Positions 1 to 7,871 of a DNA stretch of 64,000 nt are shown here, piece after piece (position 1 is the stretch's first letter; each line of letters begins with the position of its first letter). Under the pieces are notes generated by a model. The model was not told the origin of the DNA and did no database searches. It was given only the letters and a program-made list of their open reading frames with translations. The translations under genes were made by a program, and so were the position numbers. Source of the stretch: Pseudomonadota bacterium (GTDB lineage Bacteria > Pseudomonadota > Gammaproteobacteria > Xanthomonadales > Ahniellaceae); the NCBI GenBank assembly GCA_022843465.1, contig JALHNO010000004.1, positions 186,001 to 250,000 on the forward strand, in the 5' to 3' direction.

Positions 1-3000
1 CTTCGGCGTATGCGGCAGGAGCGAAGAGTGTCCCCACACCAGGCATTCCAGTGCCGGGGCTAATCTCCAGCGAGGCGCGCACCTACAGTGTTGTCGCCAA
101 TGCCGGGCTCTATACCGTGTTACCGTCGACCGTATCGGTCAAGCGGTACGAACCGGATTACAGCACGCTGATAGGTGCTACTGAGACGAGTCTGTCGTCG
201 TATGACGCCTACGGTCACGCCGGGCTGAAGACATCGACCACCCGCGACTTTGCCGGCCTAGCCGAAGGCGACCTGGTCTACACCAGTGTCGTCAAGTCGC
301 TCTACGATCCCCAGCAATCGCCCTGGTGGCCCGACCGTCTGGTCCGCACCATACAAACATCCAGTGTCACCGATAACCGGCTGCCGGGCGGCACCAGTCC
401 CCCTGCACAATCCACCACCACCCTGATCGGCTACGACAGCACCACGCGCCAAGCCAACTGCCAGATGCAATTCGACGGCGCACTGGAAACGCTCAATACC
501 GCGTATGCCAGCAGCTGCACCGATCCGGGCTTGGCCGCTTGGGCTTCGTCGGCCAAATCCAGCTTCGATGTCTTCGGCAACCCCGCGGTCATCACCCAAT
601 ACATCAAGGGCGAGTCGCCGCGTACCGCGACATCGCAATGGTGCAGCGGCGCGGCATGCACGGCAAATACCAGCAGCGAAGGCTACTTCCCGCTGGCTGC
701 ATTCAATGCGGCCGGCCACGCGACTTGCTCCACCTTCGACGCGCGCTATGGCGTCGCGGTGGCGGTGCGCCAGCCGATGACCGGCGGTGCAACCTGTGCA
801 GGCAGCACTGGCCTGACCACAACCGTCACTCTGGATGTGTTGGGCCGGCCGATCAAACAGGAGTTCCCCAAGGCGGGTTCGCCGTTGCTGAGTAGCGCGC
901 CACCGGCGCACACCGCGCGTCAATGGTGTGTGACCGGTCTGTGCCCAATCAATGCCCGTCATGCGGTACTGCGCGAAGTGACGGAACAGCAGGGTACGCC
1001 CACCAGTTATCGGTATTTCGACGCTGCAGGCCAAGTCGTCGCCGAGGCCAGCCAGCACTTTGATGGCAGCAGTCTACGCACGGTCTACCGCAGCTTCGAC
1101 GACTTCGGTCGCTTGCTGAGCGAATCGCAGCCGACCTTTGCCAGCACGCCGGAGTTCACCACCGAGCACAGCTACGATGTGTTTGGTCGCATGAACGCGA
1201 AGTGGAGCCGGCGCCTGCGCCTGGATGGTGGCAGCGGCTACACCAGCTTGCTCAGCCGCTATTACACGAGTGGCCTGCGCACCGATATCGAAGTGCAGAA
1301 TTGCACCGGCGTGACCGTGCCTGCCACGGTGGGGGATGCCCCGGTATGCAATGGTGCCTATGGTCACAACCTCACCATGTCGCGGCTGTTCAATTCCGCC
1401 GGCAAGGTGCTGGAAACCACCGATGCGAACGGCGGCGATACCTCGTTCGTTTATGACGGTGGCGGCAATGTCGTGCGCCTGGTGGATGCCAATGGCAAGG
1501 CCACCACGGCCGTTTACGATGGGCTGGGACGACGCCTGAGCTCCGTCGATCCGAACCAGGGGGCACGCAGCTATACCTACAATGGCGCTGGCGAGATCAA
1601 GTCCGAAACCGACGCGCGCGGCTGGGCGAAATCCTTTACCTACGATGCGCTCGGGCGCGTGACGCGCCGCGACTGGAACGAACAGGCGGTTGCACCGAAT
1701 GCCAGCAATCTGCGTGATGTGGGTGTCGATACTTTTGTCTACGACACCCTCGGTTCTGGATTGCTTACCCGACAGAGCCGCACATTGACGCGCCAAGGTG
1801 GCGCCTTGCTTGAGTCGTCCAGTGAGGACTACAGCGTCGATGCGCTTTATCGCGTGACCCAAAGCAAGAAGACGATCAAGACCGGCAGCGCCGTCGAGGA
1901 TTTTGTCAGCACGACGCGCTACGACAAAAACTTTGGCCGCAGCAAGCAATCGTCACAACCCGGTGGTGTCAGCGTCGTGTATCGCTACAACGTGCGCGGT
2001 TTTGCGCTCGGTGAGGCTATGCTCGAAGACGCTGCCAACCCCGGTCTCTACCTGCGCAAGGTGATGAGCCTGGATGTGTTTGGCAACGTCACCGACGTCC
2101 GCCTCGCGAATGGCGTGATGAAACGTCTGCAGCAAGCCGATGTCAGCAGTGGCTGGGTCAAGCGCATCTGTTCCGGCACCGGCAACTTCAGCTGCACCGA
2201 ATCGACGACGGTCAACAACAACCAGGCGCTGGATGTCAGTTACCGGTACGACGGCTTCGGCAATGTCTCGCGTGCGACGAATGCCGGCAAGAAGTCTGCT
2301 GGCATCACGCTGCCGGTCAACGAAACCTACAGCTATGACGTGCTGCATAGATTGACCCAGAATGCGGGTGGTCTGGTCAACGTCGAGTATGCCTACGACG
2401 CCGTCGGCAATATGCTGAAGAAGAGCGACTTCAGCCAGAATCCGATCGCAGGCGCAGCCTATCTCTACCAGCCAGGCCGACCCAACGCCGTCAGCGAAGT
2501 GGCACTGAAGGACACCGTTGCAGGTTGCAGTGCTGCCGCCAGCAAGGCCCTGTACGGCTATGACGCCAATGGCAATCAAAGCAGTCGCCAGACGGGATGC
2601 GCGGGTCAGAGCAATGTCGCCAGCGACTGGATGGACTACAGCATCGACAACCTGCCGCGGCAGATCGCGCGTATGCCTGGGTTTGCATTTGGCGCAACGG
2701 TGCATGCCGGCAATATTCCGACGCCTAACAACCTTACTCAGTTCCACTACGGTTCCGACAATCAACGCACCCTGCAGGTGCTCAGCTTCGATGCAACGAA
2801 GAAGCGCACTACCGTATATGCCGGTGGCTACGAACGCGACAGTTACACCGATGGCCGCGTAGAACACCGCTACAGCGTGGCGCCGGGCGTGATGCTGATC
2901 AGGAGCACGGTCGCGAGCCGTGCGGGCACCTACTACACGCATCAGGATCGGCTGGGCTCGACCAGCACCGTGACCAAGGCGGACGGAACCATCATCAGCC

Positions 3001-4232
3001 AGAACGGCTTCGATGCGTTCGGCATGCCACGCAGCGGCGATTGGGACATCCCGAGCTGGCAGGCCTGGACGATGGCACCAACGGCCAATGGCGCCGGCTA
3101 CAGCAATCCCGGCATCACCCGGCGCGGCTTCACCGATCACGAGCAACTGGACCAGCTTGGCCTGACGCATATGAACGGGCGCATGTACGACTATCGCCTG
3201 GGGCGGTTCCTCGGCGTCGATCCGATCATCCAGTTTCCGACCAACTCGCAGTCGTTGAATCCCTACAGCTACATCATGAACAACCCGCTGAGTGGGACGG
3301 ATCCGACGGGGTATGCGGCGTGTCCGGCGGGGACAACGTGCGAAGAGGAAAAACGCAGGGAGCCCATCCCGGATCTGAAGGAAAGCTTCCTGAGAAAGTC
3401 GATGAGTTCGTATTTTGATCTGGGCACGCTGTCTACATCGAATGGAGCACAAGAGAAGCAGTCTATTGGCACAGCGAGCAGTGGATCACGGAACACGAGC
3501 GACCCGAAAAACGTTGGTGCGGCCTCTGATCCAAAGCAGTTGGAGACGATTGTCGTCAAGCCAACGCAGCGGGAAATTCTCAACAGCGGAGATCCTGAAT
3601 TGATCCGCCGGCTCCGTAACGACTTGGCGCTCGACTACTTTGGTGGTTTCTCGAAAATCGTCGGCAGCGGAGTGGCGGTAGCGTTTGTGTGCGGAGATCC
3701 GTTAACGGCTAGCGCATGCCTGGCCTATGGCGCGGGCGCGGCACAAGCGGGCGATGAAGAACAGGCCAAAATGTTTCTGGCTGCTGGTGCCAGTTCAGGC
3801 ATAATTCGTGCGCTGCCATCATCGCCCGCCTCGGTCGCGAGGCCGTTGAATGTGTCGAGTGGGGAAAGGGCGGCGGCGGTTGAAGCGGCAGCGATGCGCG
3901 GGCCGTCCTTACCGGTACGCAACGCCGAGGGCGGTGTGAGTTTCGCAGGATCAAGAGATTTGTACCCGGCCGGTCCTGGGCAGCAAAACACGGTTCAGAT
4001 TCAATATACCGGATCAAGGCGCCAAGATTACGGTGCGGCAAATCAAGCTGCTGGTGTTGGGACGACTCAGAAGCCACCTTCAGGGTACACGTGGCATCAC
4101 GTCGATGACTACAATGCCGCCTCAAACACCGGCACTATGCAACTCGTAAGATTACGCACGCATGAAGCGACATATCCCCACAATGGTGGGGTGCGTCAAT
4201 ATGAACAGGCAACCGGGAATAAGTACAAGTAG
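1..4232 (+). CDS. RHS/YD-repeat polymorphic toxin with C-terminal WHH nuclease domain (5' end outside window)
   Basis: The reading frame is open from base 3, so the gene begins upstream; a GTG at 51 is probably internal. At least 1,400 residues are visible. Most of the protein is YD/RHS repeats (many YDxxGR-type units such as YDGLGRRL and YDALGRVTRR), which form the cocoon-like shell enclosing the toxin tip. The RHS core is clear around 2930-3310: HQDRLGST, then RMYDYRLGRFLGVDP, ending in NPLSGTDPTG. After it comes a variable tip of about 310 residues. The last 50 residues contain TWHHVDD, MQLV and a later H-x3-YPHNGG segment, matching the WHH clade of HNH/endonuclease VII toxin domains; DNA cleavage is inferred from that family. 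The SUKH gene nine bases downstream is the expected immunity partner. Delivery (type VI secretion or contact-dependent) cannot be told from the window. Confidence 0.9.
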   Translation, partial: SAYAAGAKSVPTPGIPVPGLISSEARTYSVVANAGLYTVLPSTVSVKRYEPDYSTLIGATETSLSSYDAYGHAGLKTSTTRDFAGLAEGDLVYTSVVKSLYDPQQSPWWPDRLVRTIQTSSVTDNRLPGGTSPPAQSTTTLIGYDSTTRQANCQMQFDGALETLNTAYASSCTDPGLAAWASSAKSSFDVFGNPAVITQYIKGESPRTATSQWCSGAACTANTSSEGYFPLAAFNAAGHATCSTFDARYGVAVAVRQPMTGGATCAGSTGLTTTVTLDVLGRPIKQEFPKAGSPLLSSAPPAHTARQWCVTGLCPINARHAVLREVTEQQGTPTSYRYFDAAGQVVAEASQHFDGSSLRTVYRSFDDFGRLLSESQPTFASTPEFTTEHSYDVFGRMNAKWSRRLRLDGGSGYTSLLSRYYTSGLRTDIEVQNCTGVTVPATVGDAPVCNGAYGHNLTMSRLFNSAGKVLETTDANGGDTSFVYDGGGNVVRLVDANGKATTAVYDGLGRRLSSVDPNQGARSYTYNGAGEIKSETDARGWAKSFTYDALGRVTRRDWNEQAVAPNASNLRDVGVDTFVYDTLGSGLLTRQSRTLTRQGGALLESSSEDYSVDALYRVTQSKKTIKTGSAVEDFVSTTRYDKNFGRSKQSSQPGGVSVVYRYNVRGFALGEAMLEDAANPGLYLRKVMSLDVFGNVTDVRLANGVMKRLQQADVSSGWVKRICSGTGNFSCTESTTVNNNQALDVSYRYDGFGNVSRATNAGKKSAGITLPVNETYSYDVLHRLTQNAGGLVNVEYAYDAVGNMLKKSDFSQNPIAGAAYLYQPGRPNAVSEVALKDTVAGCSAAASKALYGYDANGNQSSRQTGCAGQSNVASDWMDYSIDNLPRQIARMPGFAFGATVHAGNIPTPNNLTQFHYGSDNQRTLQVLSFDATKKRTTVYAGGYERDSYTDGRVEHRYSVAPGVMLIRSTVASRAGTYYTHQDRLGSTSTVTKADGTIISQNGFDAFGMPRSGDWDIPSWQAWTMAPTANGAGYSNPGITRRGFTDHEQLDQLGLTHMNGRMYDYRLGRFLGVDPIIQFPTNSQSLNPYSYIMNNPLSGTDPTGYAACPAGTTCEEEKRREPIPDLKESFLRKSMSSYFDLGTLSTSNGAQEKQSIGTASSGSRNTSDPKNVGAASDPKQLETIVVKPTQREILNSGDPELIRRLRNDLALDYFGGFSKIVGSGVAVAFVCGDPLTASACLAYGAGAAQAGDEEQAKMFLAAGASSGIIRALPSSPASVARPLNVSSGERAAAVEAAAMRGPSLPVRNAEGGVSFAGSRDLYPAGPGQQNTVQIQYTGSRRQDYGAANQAAGVGTTQKPPSGYTWHHVDDYNAASNTGTMQLVRLRTHEATYPHNGGVRQYEQATGNKYK

Positions 4233-4241
4233 GGTAAAGAG

Positions 4242-4667
4242 ATGGAATTTATAAATGGCGACAAAAAATTGTCAATAGACGATATTACAGTAATTCAAGA
4301 AACCAAAGGTCTGCTTTTGTCAAAAAATCTCATTGAGCTTTACCTTAGGAGTAATGGAGGAGAGCCATTCCCATATGTATTCCAAAACGACGATCTGGAT
4401 ACGGTAGTATCATTGGTGCTGCCATTGAAATCAGATGAAGCACACACATCTGTAGAAGCATACTCAAATCTTGTTTTGCGGAAACGCATTATTGAAAAGA
4501 ATATGTTTCCGTTCGCTGTGGATGGTGGAGGAGACTATTTTTTAGTTGACACTAAGGATCCCAACGAACTTACTTATTTTTTGAATAGCGATTCTTCCGA
4601 GGGAATTTCATTGATCCCACTCAATGTAAGATTGAGCGACTTTTGGGATACACTGAAGCCAGAGTAA
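4242..4667 (+). CDS. SMI1/KNR4 (SUKH) family immunity protein, partner of the WHH toxin
   Basis: A 141-residue protein starting at ATG 4242, only nine bases after the RHS stop. It has the SUKH layout: an N-terminal helix with LSKNLIELYLRSNGGEPFP (the LPxxLxxFYxxxNGG-like motif), a central strand region, PFAVDGGGDYFLVDTKDP (the FAxDxGGDYFxxD signature), and a C-terminal SDFWDTL helix. Members of this family bind and neutralise nuclease toxins, and the position fits an immunity gene for the WHH tip. Base composition is strikingly AT-rich compared with its neighbours, which suggests the tip and immunity gene were acquired together as a cassette. Product family is secure; the toxin partner is inferred from adjacency. 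Confidence 0.87.
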   Translation: MEFINGDKKLSIDDITVIQETKGLLLSKNLIELYLRSNGGEPFPYVFQNDDLDTVVSLVLPLKSDEAHTSVEAYSNLVLRKRIIEKNMFPFAVDGGGDYFLVDTKDPNELTYFLNSDSSEGISLIPLNVRLSDFWDTLKPE

Positions 4668-4739
4668 ATGAGTAGTCGGCGTTCAAGGTGATTGGTGTCG
4701 ATCGGTACGTCGGGATCGGCCAGGAAGGAGGAAGGGGGA

Positions 4740-4825
4740 GGTCTAGTTATGTAGCAGTCAGACTCTGAAAAGCCCAAGCAAAGCGCCGCTTCGATTACTA
4801 CTCGACGCCAGCGAACCGCCCCTGG
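4740..4825 (+). repeat. Dispersed 86-bp repeat, copy 1
   Basis: Begins GGTCTAGTTATGTAGCAG and ends GAACCGCCCCTGG. It matches copy 3 (6385-6470) with about six differences in 86 bases and shares its first 43 bases with copy 2 (4857-4899). It lies directly after the SUKH gene. The rest of the 4668-4903 gap shows no gene. Possibly the end of a transposable element or a recombination remnant that punctuates the immunity cassettes. Confidence 0.85.
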
Positions 4826-4856
4826 TGCACTACGGGAGGACGGGAGGAATTGGTCA

Positions 4857-4899
4857 GGTCTAGTTATGTAGCAGTCAGACTATGAAAAGCCCAAGCAAA
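4857..4899 (+). repeat. Dispersed repeat, copy 2 (first 43 bases only)
   Basis: A shortened copy of the 86-bp repeat, one mismatch from copy 1 over 43 bases, ending five bases before the start codon of the next immunity-like gene. Its truncation point is exactly where that gene begins, suggesting the cassette boundary cut the repeat. Confidence 0.8.
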
Positions 4900-4903
4900 A
4901 AGA

Positions 4904-5551
4904 ATGACAATGCTCGGACCAGCTATCCAAAGGCTCCTCTCAGTTTCCAGTCCAAGCCTGTTCAATGGTGATGCAGCAATTGAACCTGGCAAGTTGAAGG
5001 CTGCGGGGGTATTTGCTAACGACATCGCCTCGATTTTGGAAGCGAAGAACGGGTTCTTTGCGTTTGAAGGTGCCCTACGGTTTTTCCCGTATACCAGTGT
5101 GCCTGTGAGCTATGGGATATTGGAATGGAACGAGGCAGCTCTCTGGCGATATGAATTTGAGGACCTCGCGGAAGGTTGCTTCTTCTTCGCCGAGGACATC
5201 TTTGGTGTGCAGTTCTGCACGAGCGGAAACGCCATTGCCTCGTTTGATCCGGAAACGGGCCAACGCACTTTCGTCGCTGAGTCGTTGGAAGCTTGGGGCA
5301 AGGCTGTGCTAGACGATTACGAAGTGTTGACGGGCCATCGCCTGGCCCATGAATGGCAAGAGCGCAATGGAAAACTCCCTGGCCGAAAGCGTCTGGTGCC
5401 GAAAATCCTCTTTGTTCTTGGCGGACAGTTCGACATTTCAAATCTTGCTGCGATGGATGTCATCGAAGGAATGAGGGCCAGAGGATGTGTCGCGCGACAA
5501 ATTCGTTACCTGCCTGAGGGGGCGAAGGTGCGATTTGACATCACCGAGTGA
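4904..5551 (+). CDS. SMI1/KNR4-like protein, orphan immunity candidate
   Basis: A 215-residue protein without signal peptide or membrane segment. The N-terminal half contains KNGFFAFEGALRFFP and a later FAEDIFGVQFC strand pair. The C-terminal third has GHRLAHEW, RLVPKILFVLGGQFD and a final ARQIRYLPEGAKVRF stretch, a pattern I recall from longer SMI1/KNR4-type proteins in toxin loci. It differs in length and sequence from the SUKH protein just upstream, so it is not a simple duplicate. No toxin tip is visible for it here, so it is best read as an orphan immunity gene protecting against a neighbour's toxin. Start codon: ATG 4904, with ATG 4910 as an alternative; no convincing ribosome site is visible. 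Confidence 0.7.
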   Translation: MTMLGPAIQRLLSVSSPSLFNGDAAIEPGKLKAAGVFANDIASILEAKNGFFAFEGALRFFPYTSVPVSYGILEWNEAALWRYEFEDLAEGCFFFAEDIFGVQFCTSGNAIASFDPETGQRTFVAESLEAWGKAVLDDYEVLTGHRLAHEWQERNGKLPGRKRLVPKILFVLGGQFDISNLAAMDVIEGMRARGCVARQIRYLPEGAKVRFDITE

Positions 5552-5577
5552 TCGTCACGAAAAGCAGGGGCGTAGGG

Positions 5578-6369
5578 CGCAATGAAATTGCGCCGCATTG
5601 AACGCCTCGCACGGTAGGATACTTCGGGGATATTTGCGGCGTGATGCCCGTCGGCCGTAGCGCCCCACGGGTTGCGCAGTGATCGGGTTTTGCGGCGCAT
5701 CGCGCGTCTGGTTGTCAAGGGCTCCGGTGGCGCGCTGCGTGACCGAAGTGTGCAGCAATGGTCCATAATGGTCGGTCAGATGAGGGTTGAGAGATGCGAG
5801 GATTCGCCTGCTTGCTGTTGATGCTTTCCGCTGTGGTCGGTCATGCGGCCGATCCGGCAGCCGAGTCCAAGCCGCATACACTGGACGATCTGTTGCGCAG
5901 TTGGGAAATTCGCGACGCGCGTTTGTCGCCGGACGGCGATTACCTTGCGGTCACCATTCCGCGAGCGGGCGGAAAACTGATCCTCGGGGTGTTTCCGATC
6001 GGCCGGCCCAGTGAGGCAAAGCTGATTCAAGTGCCGACGCCAGGCGAGATGATTGGCGGCTTTACCTGGGTCAGTCCAAAGCGGCTGGTGATTTCCATTG
6101 CCAAGCAATTTGGCGGTGCTCAGATGCAGCCCTACAGCACGGGGGAGCTTTGGGCCGTGAATGCCGACGGCGGCGAGTTCAAGGTTCTGCACACCTGGCG
6201 TGGCGACATGCAGACGGGAACCAAGCTCAACCAGACGCAGTCCCTGAATACCTTTGCCTATCTGCTTGATGGCCTGCGCGACGATGACGACCATGTGCTG
6301 ATCTACACTGCCCCGATCGTGGAGAATGCACAGAGCGGTGTGTTTCACGAGCTGTATCGGCTGAACGTG
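5578..6369 (+). repeat. 792-bp direct duplication (left copy) of the S9 peptidase 5' region
   Basis: This segment equals 7080-7871 at a constant offset of 1,502 bases. I see two substitutions (T5607 against C7109, A5621 against C7123) and otherwise identity, including all codons up to the breakpoint. It covers about 216 bases of upstream sequence plus the first 192 codons of the peptidase gene. The left copy breaks off 15 bases before dispersed repeat copy 3. Confidence 0.95.
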
Positions 6370-6399
6370 CGCAGGAAGGGGTCAGGTCTAGTTATGTAG
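5794..6399 (+). pseudogene. Truncated duplicate of the S9 peptidase (N-terminal 190 residues only)
   Basis: The first 192 codons are identical to the intact peptidase at 7296-9290, including the signal peptide. The frame then runs into the dispersed repeat and stops at TAG 6397-6399 inside it. The catalytic alpha/beta-hydrolase domain (Ser, Asp, His) is absent; only part of the beta-propeller remains. It keeps the full upstream region of the real gene, so it may be transcribed, but no function is expected. It looks like the scar of a recombination event that inserted the HEAT-like immunity gene. Confidence 0.85.
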
Positions 6400-6470
6400 C
6401 AGTCAGATTCTGAAAAGCCCGAGCAAAGCGCCGTTTCGATTACCACTCGCCGCCAGCGAACCGTCCCTGG
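6385..6470 (+). repeat. Dispersed 86-bp repeat, copy 3
   Basis: Full-length copy beginning GGTCTAGTTATGTAGCAG, about 93% identical to copy 1. It sits exactly at the breakpoint of the duplicated peptidase fragment and supplies its stop codon. Confidence 0.85.
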
Positions 6471-6715
6471 GGAACCACTTGAAACTCGCTGTCCGAATTT
6501 TCCGCGGAAGCGCAAGTGCGCGCAGCCCCTCAGCGGACGTTTTTTGACGTGCAAATCGTTGCCGCAGCCGCCACAATCGCGTGTTTTGGCCGTCAGCAGA
6601 CGCAACTTTCCTGCGTCAGAACGCTTCTATCCCACACTTGTGCAGACTTGCGAGGCGCTTGAGGTTGTATACCGCCAGTTTCGTGGTGATCTGAAACTCT
6701 GCCAGGGGGTCAATA
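6400..6715 (-). other. Gap with a possible transposase C-terminal relic (minus strand, 6616-6705)
   Basis: Apart from the dispersed repeat, this 316-base stretch holds one suggestive piece: on the minus strand, about 30 codons ending at the stop 6616-6618 read FQITTKLAVYNLKRL near the middle, like the C-terminal helix of IS1182- or IS5-type DDE transposases. There is no start and no catalytic part. It would mean that the repeat family is linked to an insertion sequence. Evidence is weak. Confidence 0.35.
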
Positions 6716-7063
6716 GTGCGAATAGTGCGCGAGTTCTCTCACATCCACCCAATTGACCGTGTCGCGGCGCACGCGGCGTTTGCTTCTGATAGTCCTGAGG
6801 CTGTTTGTCGAGCATTGCTATCGCTTACTTTCCATGATCCAGATTGGCGATGGGTTCAGAACACTTGCCTGTTCTTCATGCGTGACCAGAATGCTGAAAT
6901 TCGTGGACTTGCGGCGACTTGTCTCGGGCATCTAGCACGAATTCACCGTGTGATAGATAGAGAGGCTGTCGAGTGCGCATTGCGAACGATGTTGGACAAC
7001 AGTGAGGCTTCAGGTCGAGCTCAAGATGCGCTTGACGACATTGAAATGTTCGTCGGTAAATGA
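6716..7063 (+). CDS. HEAT-repeat-like small protein, orphan immunity candidate
   Basis: A 115-residue protein starting at GTG 6716, with AGGGGG six bases upstream as ribosome site. The helix-pair pattern is clear: HDPDWRWVQNTCLFFM, then NAEIRGLAATCLGHLARIH, then a last helix pair ending ALDDIEMFVG. The middle segment is typical of small HEAT-repeat proteins found beside toxin genes. Composition is less GC-rich than the peptidase next to it. It sits between the two copies of the peptidase 5' region, so it appears to have been brought in as an inserted cassette. Immunity role is inferred from location; no cognate toxin is visible. Confidence 0.7.
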   Translation: MRIVREFSHIHPIDRVAAHAAFASDSPEAVCRALLSLTFHDPDWRWVQNTCLFFMRDQNAEIRGLAATCLGHLARIHRVIDREAVECALRTMLDNSEASGRAQDALDDIEMFVGK

Positions 7064-7079
7064 CAAATGGTCCGAGGGA

Positions 7080-7871
7080 CGCAATGAAATTGCGCCGCAT
7101 TGAACGCCCCGCACGGTAGGATCCTTCGGGGATATTTGCGGCGTGATGCCCGTCGGCCGTAGCGCCCCACGGGTTGCGCAGTGATCGGGTTTTGCGGCGC
7201 ATCGCGCGTCTGGTTGTCAAGGGCTCCGGTGGCGCGCTGCGTGACCGAAGTGTGCAGCAATGGTCCATAATGGTCGGTCAGATGAGGGTTGAGAGATGCG
7301 AGGATTCGCCTGCTTGCTGTTGATGCTTTCCGCTGTGGTCGGTCATGCGGCCGATCCGGCAGCCGAGTCCAAGCCGCATACACTGGACGATCTGTTGCGC
7401 AGTTGGGAAATTCGCGACGCGCGTTTGTCGCCGGACGGCGATTACCTTGCGGTCACCATTCCGCGAGCGGGCGGAAAACTGATCCTCGGGGTGTTTCCGA
7501 TCGGCCGGCCCAGTGAGGCAAAGCTGATTCAAGTGCCGACGCCAGGCGAGATGATTGGCGGCTTTACCTGGGTCAGTCCAAAGCGGCTGGTGATTTCCAT
7601 TGCCAAGCAATTTGGCGGTGCTCAGATGCAGCCCTACAGCACGGGGGAGCTTTGGGCCGTGAATGCCGACGGCGGCGAGTTCAAGGTTCTGCACACCTGG
7701 CGTGGCGACATGCAGACGGGAACCAAGCTCAACCAGACGCAGTCCCTGAATACCTTTGCCTATCTGCTTGATGGCCTGCGCGACGATGACGACCATGTGC
7801 TGATCTACACTGCCCCGATCGTGGAGAATGCACAGAGCGGTGTGTTTCACGAGCTGTATCGGCTGAACGTG
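7080..7871 (+). repeat. 792-bp direct duplication (right copy, belonging to the intact S9 peptidase)
   Basis: Matches 5578-6369 with two visible differences. This copy continues smoothly into the complete peptidase gene, so it is the ancestral position. Confidence 0.95.

Noticed and set aside
1-50. GTG 51 as the true start of the RHS gene
   Set aside because: The frame stays open to the window edge and RHS proteins have long N-terminal regions, so the gene is truncated by the window.
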